A DNA stretch of 64,000 nucleotides from Amblyomma americanum (taxonomy: Eukaryota; Arthropoda; Arachnida; Ixodida; Ixodidae). Each line of letters starts with the position of its first letter. Positions within the stretch are counted from its first letter, which is position 1. The notes below the pieces were generated by a model. The model searched no databases. It was not told the origin of the DNA and worked only from the letters and a program-made list of their open reading frames with translations. Positions 58,381-64,000 of the stretch are shown in pieces. Both the position numbers and the translations under genes were made by a program. Where the stretch lies: the NCBI RefSeq assembly GCF_052857255.1, contig NW_027526484.1, positions 2,701,501 through 2,765,500 on the forward strand, read 5' to 3'.

Positions 58381-59370
58381 ACGCGGGGCATCTAATGCCA
58401 CGGGCAGTCTAACCGCGGTTAAGCTTAACAGTGGTTAGAGAACTGAAATTATCGCGAATCGCAGCTCGCCGATGTCACACGGCTGTCCTCGGTTCTTGGT
58501 TAGCGCAGCCAATGGCCGCTTGGGTGGAACAAACTAAATGAGCAGATCATCGGCAGAGCGAGGCTACATTTTCAGATATCTTTGTTATTTACAACGCAGT
58601 ATCTAGAGTGCCGTTCGACAGTGCCACCCGTTGATAGCACTGCCTCAATCATCATACGCCACCGCGCCTCCCACAAGCCGTCCGCGCCAAGCAAACACGT
58701 TGCTGGCGGTTTAGCATTGCTAAGCACGAAGTACTTTGCGAAAGCACAGTTTTTCGCAGGTGGACACCACCGCAGCTTACCTGAAAGCACGATTGAGGTG
58801 TCCGCTGACACAGGGTGCCAGTTATGCGCGTGTTCAACTTTTGCATCGTCAATGAAAATTCACCTAGTGCACACCGGCGGCCTATGCTCCAGTACCAGGT
58901 TTGTGCATCAATGTTGCCAACGTCAACGCGTATTCCTCAAGTGTTGTGTATCTGCCGCAACGTGTTCCACACCAACGCATGCAACGCACATCTCTCCGCC
59001 ACCAGATAGCTCAAAGCGCGAATAAGTTTGACAGTAGTATTTGCGATGAACAGCACCACGTGCAATGCACTGCGCAAGAGGGTGTTGCAGTTCAACACGA
59101 GGTGTGTGCGGTCGAATCACCGCGATCGTCGAAATCTTTGTTTCGTGGGCAGTGCGCTTTCTTGTGGGGAGTATATGCTGCCCTATAGAAGAGCAGCCTA
59201 GCTGTCTCCCCTGACAAGATGCATGTGTGTGCCTCCCAGAGTATTGATGTAAGGGAAGGTGGGGACGTGCAGGGGTATGGTGGGACCGTATTACACAGCC
59301 TGGTATTTTGAGGCATACGCACTCAGATTTTTCTTTTCCGCACTATATCCATGCAATAAAGAAAAAACGC

Positions 59371-59490
59371 TGCGGCGATAGCCTATAGGGCTCTCGCGCT
59401 GCGGCCTGCGAAGCTTACCTGTCCGCTCAACCGTGGGTTTGACTCTCAGTCAGGGATATTTATTTGATTTATTTTATTTGTTACTTTCCC
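59371..59490 (+). mobile_element. tRNA-like SINE
   Basis: A GCTCTCGCGCTGCGGCCTGC segment followed by GTGGGTTTGACTCTCAGTC (box-B-like, about 59430-59448) and a T/A-rich tail of TATTTATTTGATTTATTTTA type. Structure, not a cloverleaf, supports it, so it is not a functional tRNA gene. Confidence 0.5.
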
Positions 59491-59838
59491 TTGGCACAAA
59501 CCCGCAAACACCGCAAACGTGCAAACATACCAAGATCTTGCTCAGGGTTGACCCATCGAAATAGTACCTTCGCACTCAAAGGGTTGTCCCAATAAATAAT
59601 AAGCACTGGGATAAAAGAATGTCAAAAAGGAATTCTTCTTAAGGACGGCTGACCCGTATCGAGAAGCTGGTTGCAGTGAGAACTGCGATACTAGCAAGTT
59701 TCTCCTCACAGCTGCATAGTATGGCTGCCAAAGGCGCGCCGCGGCTCGCCAGGTCTGCTTGTGCGCTAGCGCCCCTGCTACGGCGTCGCTGGAATAGACC
59801 ACATCTTTATTTTAGTACGAGACAGTGGGGCTGACAGC

Positions 59839-60016
59839 AGACGTTTTTAGCATACCGGAGACGTGCTACCGGAGACATATACCGGTTTACCAGACCCCTC
59901 TTGCGCACGCGCAGTGGCCCCCCTCATCCCAACAATGTCCCTGCGCATGCGCAAGAGGGGTCCGGTAAACCGGTATACATCTCCGATAGTACGTCTCTGG
60001 TACGCTAAAAACGTCT
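59839..60016. mobile_element. fold-back MITE-like element
   Basis: Two arms of about 75 bp (59839-59913 and 59942-60016) are reverse complements with few mismatches, including ACCGGTTTACC and CCCCTCTTGCGCA in each. Only about 28 bp separate them. No coding capacity. A partial relative is at 41290-41357. Confidence 0.8.
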
Positions 60017-60019
60017 ACT

Positions 60020-61636
60020 AAAACTATGCCATGAGTAGAACGTTTGCTATCGCGCTAACGAATTGCAAAGCGCTGTCCGCTGTAGCTTCCATATGAAACC
60101 AATTATGCCTAGCGACGACTAGAGAGTAGCGCACTGCCAGAGCGTCGTCGTCCGCCACGCTCGCGGGTTGCACCACTGAGGTAAGCTCGCGGCATCCGGC
60201 ACTGCGAATGTTGGGAACTTGTCGTCTGCTCTCATGATGCGGTAAGGAGCGGTCATTTTTCGACGTTAGGGCGATAGAATGCGCAGCCTGAGCACCGTGG
60301 TACGGTGCTGCAGTGCTCTTTTGCGGCCCCGTCGGTCGGTCTCGAAGGATGTGTAAAAGCGCCATATATGACGGCACTATAGACACTGCCTATTTTAATG
60401 TGTCGCTCTTAAAAGGTGATTTGGTGTGAAGAATGTACGTTGTTGATACGGGCCAGCTGTTACTAGGACGCCGACGAGCACTTTCCTTCCGAAGAGGCCG
60501 CCATTCGGTTAGAGACGCAAACCAACGTCGTCAAGCTCAGTTCTCGATAACCGTGGTTAGCGGTGTACTCGCAGTTTGGTCCGCAGTGTGAACAGCAGTA
60601 ACCACGGGTAGCGAAAACCACGGTCATCGTAATCGCAGTTAAGCGTGCTATTTTCAGAAGGGTATAAGAGAGGTTAGGTCATTTGAAACGCCTCTTTAAA
60701 AGTTCCCCTCGGAGGCGACGGCTCAGCGAAGAGAGATACCATGGTCTGCAACGATTTTCTTTTCGCCAAATAATGTAGCATAACCCGCTCGAATGACCAT
60801 CCGCTATTCTTGTTTAAAAGACTCTGATAAACTATCACTGGCACAAAATTTCTCTCTCCGTTTTCTGTTGAACTTTCAGCGAACGTCTCTGTTGTCTGCT
60901 TTGATTGTTTTACCGTGTACAGCTGCACCATCCGCGTTCTTTCTTGGCTGGCACTTAAATATGTGCGCTGAAACTGCTGCGTTTGTATCGCCTTTTGTCA
61001 AAGGTAACCAGGCAACGGCGTTTGCTTCTGAGACGTATTGTGGAGCATGCAGTTACGGCACCCCTAAATACCAAACGATCTCCAGAGGTGAAGACAAGGG
61101 TTTTTCGTTCGTAACGTAGATTTGTAACTGAAGTTTGTCATAAGCGCTCATATACACGCATCAGAAAAAAACCGCGTTGCCTAATTGTACTTTCGGCAAA
61201 GGTGTTACATAAAACTGTGGAAATGCACTCTCCGGACTGAAGGGCTAGCCATTTCTGTTAGAGCCTTTTCAATTGATCTCCTCCAGTGTTTCCAGCCTTT
61301 CTGTCTCAAGTTGGGTTTTATGCCTTTATTCCACTTCTAAATATATTTGAGTTTCTTTGACGATGTGTGGAACTCGCCACATCACGTTGGATTGAAATTA
61401 GCTTGAAATCATTAGCTCATTAGCTCTTGCTTTACTCATTAGCTAATGAGAAACCGTCTACCTAATGAGGAAACCCTAATTAGCTTGAAATCAACTTTCT
61501 GTCGGGCGTATTAGATTCGCCTGACTTAATTTTATTTCATTAAGACGGAATTTTTCTCTTTGTTCTCAACTGACTTCATCGTTTGTGGAACATTTGGTAA
61601 GAATGGAGACAAATGATGGCAGCATATAGGGCTTAG
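60020..61636. other. unassigned intron sequence
   Basis: No gene supported. Around 61385-61490 there is a cluster of ATTAGCTTGAAATCA and CATTAGCTAATGAG direct and inverted motifs. Confidence 0.45.
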
Positions 61637-61642
61637 ACATAC

Positions 61643-61832
61643 CTCCTCGTCCAGTGGCGCAGGCGATAGTGACCCAGGACATAAGAATGGACCACAGGAT
61701 CCGGTCGAAGAACGCCAGAGATAACTTCCCAAACTCAGTAGTCGGGTCTTTGACTTGGTACCAGGGTACCTTAATGAAGATGCAGAAGAGCCCACAGGCT
61801 ATTGCGAACAACCAGGCCGCGAACTGGCATGC
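61643..61832 (-). CDS. nrf-6: NRF-6-like acyltransferase, internal exon
   Basis: A 190-nt exon with acceptor (TTTTCAG, ending 61833) and donor (GTATGT, 61642-61637). It opens in phase 0 and leaves one base that completes a Gly codon with the next exon at 47846. It encodes two transmembrane-type helices (WLFAIACGLFCIFI and WSILMSWVTIAC) around KVPWYQVKD and AFFDRILWS, ending CATGRG. In family members this block precedes the FLSW...PLSRL block, exactly the order here. The following intron is 13.8 kb and contains the Gmr1-like copy 2. Confidence 0.9.
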
Positions 61833-63007
61833 CTGAAAACAGAGAGTTTTAGATCAAAATGAAATGCAAACGATCATTGTAAAACGTGTGGTCGCAGAAA
61901 ATTTGTGTATAAATGTTTACAGAAGGTGGCACAAGAGACGTCGGAAGTACACAGTTTCAGCGACCGCAAGCAAAGGGGCCGATTCAGCAGGAATGCCCTT
62001 TAAATTTACATAAGGAGTGGTCTCTACTCATTTTAAGGAGAGAATTTCATTGCGGCCACATTTTGAGTATGAAACTGAAGATGTTGTTTGCGTAAAGAAG
62101 GAAAAACCTTAATTCTTCAAGAGAATCTTACCAAACATTTCTGTACAAAATAATTTTTGAACGGAAAGAAGAGTTTATCAGCGCAATTTTTTCATAGATT
62201 GTAAGATTTCACTATAGCAATCAATATATCCGCAGTTCTCCCTTCGGCAGTATTGACTTTTTTTGCTATCGTCAAAAGTGTTAGCCTCTGGCTTTCTATG
62301 GCAGTCTTAACTGCTTGATGCGAGCGATGGAAAAACTATAAAAGAAAGATTTTGTTATATATTGGAAGAGTGGACCATTACCTTGAATATTTCGCTAGCA
62401 ATACATTACAGTTTTCGAATATTCAAAATTTTGTCCATGAATGTTGGACATGAAACCCATGCTGGAGCTGAAGTCCCTTAGCTGCTCTTCCAGCTACAGA
62501 AAGAATCGGTTTCCTCTGCTTTAAATGAATGTCACACTGAACTCTCTGACGCGCTACCAGAGCAAGCTAACTCACGGACGGTCCCTTGGCCGGAGACTTG
62601 GAAGGCTGTACAGGCAAAGCTGGAGCTCCTTCGTTTCTTGCTCAACACGTTCGTGAGCTGGTGGTCGTGATTAGGCTCCCTACTTACGTGCTTATTGCCA
62701 GGTGTGTCAGAGAAGCCCACCATTAGTCCTTAAAATTTTGCTTTTTGCTTTAAAGAGCAGCTGTGTGTGTCATAGTGAGGCCTGCATGTATGTGAAAGGA
62801 CTCCGAGTTAGCATTATAGATTACGGTTATATGCGGTACCATACTGAAAACCACCAACCAACTTGCTGAATGTTAATGAGGAGGCGGGCTTCAACTAAAA
62901 AACAGAATGTTGAGGAGTGGGCCAAATGAGGCGAACAATTCGCTCGGGAATCTTGGATGCCGACAAAGCAACTTTTCCCCGAAAATAAACAATGGGCGAG
63001 CTTTCAC
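61833..63007 (-). other. intron of the NRF-6-like gene (1.2 kb)
   Basis: Between exons at 63008-63128 and 61643-61832, bounded by GTGAAA (63007-63002) and TTTTCAG. An open minus frame at 62532-62723 is not assigned. Confidence 0.7.
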
Positions 63008-63128
63008 CTTTGAAATCTTTTTCTCCTTAAATATTCCGACGAAGAAATATGTCATACAGCCGACGAAGTAGCACACGGCGTGGTAGAATGGGTAGAAGTA
63101 GTAGTGGAAACCAGTCCTGAGGAATGTC
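63008..63128 (-). CDS. nrf-6: NRF-6-like acyltransferase, internal exon (first in window)
   Basis: A 121-nt exon with a good acceptor (TTTTCCGCAG ending 63129) and a weaker donor (AAG then GTGAAA). It contributes one base and 40 codons: TFLRTGFHYYFYPFYHAVCY, FVGCMTYFFVGIF and KEKKISK. This matches the family segment where a pair of Tyr/Pro-rich loops precedes a transmembrane helix ending in a Lys-rich cytoplasmic turn. In phase 0 it runs directly into the 61643-61832 exon. The upstream exons, including the signal peptide and NRF domain, are outside the window. Confidence 0.85.
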
Positions 63129-64000
63129 CTGCGGAAAAGAAAAACGAAACATAAAGAAGTATTGGTGTCTCTCTTAACTGTTCATTAAATGGGCGGATCT
63201 GTATCCCCTTCAGTCACTGTTAATAAACAATGTTAGTAATTTTTCAAGTTTTCAGATTCTACAATATGCATGCATAGACGGCATACATGCTCCTTGATGG
63301 GTTATATTAAATTTCTGCCGAGTCCTGGTACCTCCATATTTCAACCCTACACAGTGGAAGTCAGTATATAGCATGTGTATTATGGCAGGTACGGAGCTGT
63401 CATGTATAGAATTTTCGATAAGGCCGCTATGGACGAGGGTGGCTATGATGAGCACTCAGCAGACTAGGCAACAAGGAGCATATATAATGCCAAAATATAT
63501 ACCACCAAAATGCCACCATAAACATAAAAGTAGAAGGTTGGACGGCCGCCGCCATAGTTCAATTCCTAGAGCACCGTAAGAGACATACGGCGGTCGTCGG
63601 TACGTATCGCATTGGCGGCATATTTTTTTCCTCGGCTTACTAATCATTTTACTCCGCAGCATAAAATGAATACACTACTAATTTGTCATTGACCAAAACG
63701 AGAAATTAAAGAACACAATTCTTTCACGCTTTCTTCAATTTCAGTGACTTATGGCTTCCTTCATATCCTAACGAGTCCCTCATTCCCCTAGCCTTCTCGA
63801 CTGAATAGGGTCAGTAAGGCCTTGGTTCTGCCAGTATTGATGCCCTAGATAGCATATGATGGTTCTCGCGCGGATACCGCCTTCGCCGTTTGATCACCTT
63901 CAATGTGGCACTTGCGTTAGTTCAATACGTGCTGTTTCCACCGCTCTGAATCAGGGTGGCCCTGGTTAAATCCCTCATTATTAAGTTATACGCAACAGAA
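63129..64000. other. upstream intron or flank of the NRF-6-like gene
   Basis: I looked for the preceding exon on the minus strand and found none. No other feature is supported. Confidence 0.5.

Larger units (their letters stand above)
58390..60660. other. region bounded by clustered TAACC/GGTTA motifs, possible DNA transposon
   Basis: Near the left end are TCTAACCGCGGTTAAGC and AACAGTGGTTAGAG. Near the right end are ATAACCGTGGTTAGCG, AACCACGGGTAG and AACCACGGTCA. Similar palindromic motifs at both ends of a 2.2-kb segment could be subterminal repeats. No transposase motif was recognised inside, and the open frames at 58572-59025 are unassigned. Confidence 0.25.

Noticed and set aside
58572..59025. 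Open frames on both strands as a possible Harbinger-type protein
   Set aside because: No DDE, MADF or Myb motif could be recognised.

Overview
This is a repeat-dense animal nuclear window. The exon/intron structure, the expanded nose-resistant-to-fluoxetine (NRF-6) family and the mixture of Ty3/gypsy, Penelope-like, LINE, tRNA-SINE, Tigger, mariner and hAT relics suggest a chelicerate, most likely a hard tick. That assignment is inference. No bacterial gene, operon, CRISPR array or rRNA is present.

Host genes. Four minus-strand exons (63008-63128, 61643-61832, 47704-47846, 45305-45601) join with matching splice phases into the membrane-embedded C-terminal half of an NRF-6/acyltransferase-3 protein. 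Its 5' exons lie beyond the right edge. At 22208-22496 (-) lies an N-terminal exon of a second NRF-6-like gene: a signal peptide plus the Cys-containing NRF domain, ending in a GTGAGT donor. Two in-frame TGA codons break it and no later exon was found to its left, so it looks like a decayed tandem paralogue.

Mobile elements, left to right. 1-1.5 kb: two tRNA-derived SINEs tail to tail around a (TA)n core. 1.49-3.95 kb: a short LTR element with no recognisable gag-pol (non-autonomous). 4.1-9.5 kb (-): a Ty3/gypsy element of conventional order (gag-PR-RT-RH-IN) inserted in a (TA)n tract next to another SINE. 9.9-15.2 kb: two Penelope-like elements in inverted orientation forming a large imperfect palindrome. 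16.8-18.3 kb (-): LINE relic. 19.0-19.6 kb (-): hAT relic. 26.3-28.0 kb (-): Tigger/pogo element with TIRs and TA target duplication. 29.0-29.7 kb (-): mariner relic split by a SINE. 32.4-39.0 kb (+) and 49.8-56.4 kb (-): two copies of one LTR family. 42.8-43.4 kb (+): second LINE relic. Fold-back MITE-like elements lie at 20.5, 49.0 and 59.8 kb.

Most notable: the LTR family at 32.4-39.0 and 49.8-56.4 kb has integrase between protease and reverse transcriptase (gag-PR-IN-RT-RH), the Gmr1-like order, unlike the ordinary gypsy element in the same window. Each copy has its own 4-bp target duplication (GCAC and AGGT), so these are independent insertions. The second sits in a 13.8-kb intron of the NRF-6 gene. 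Every element copy here carries stops or frameshifts, so none looks autonomous. The remaining space is mostly unassigned A/T-rich sequence.
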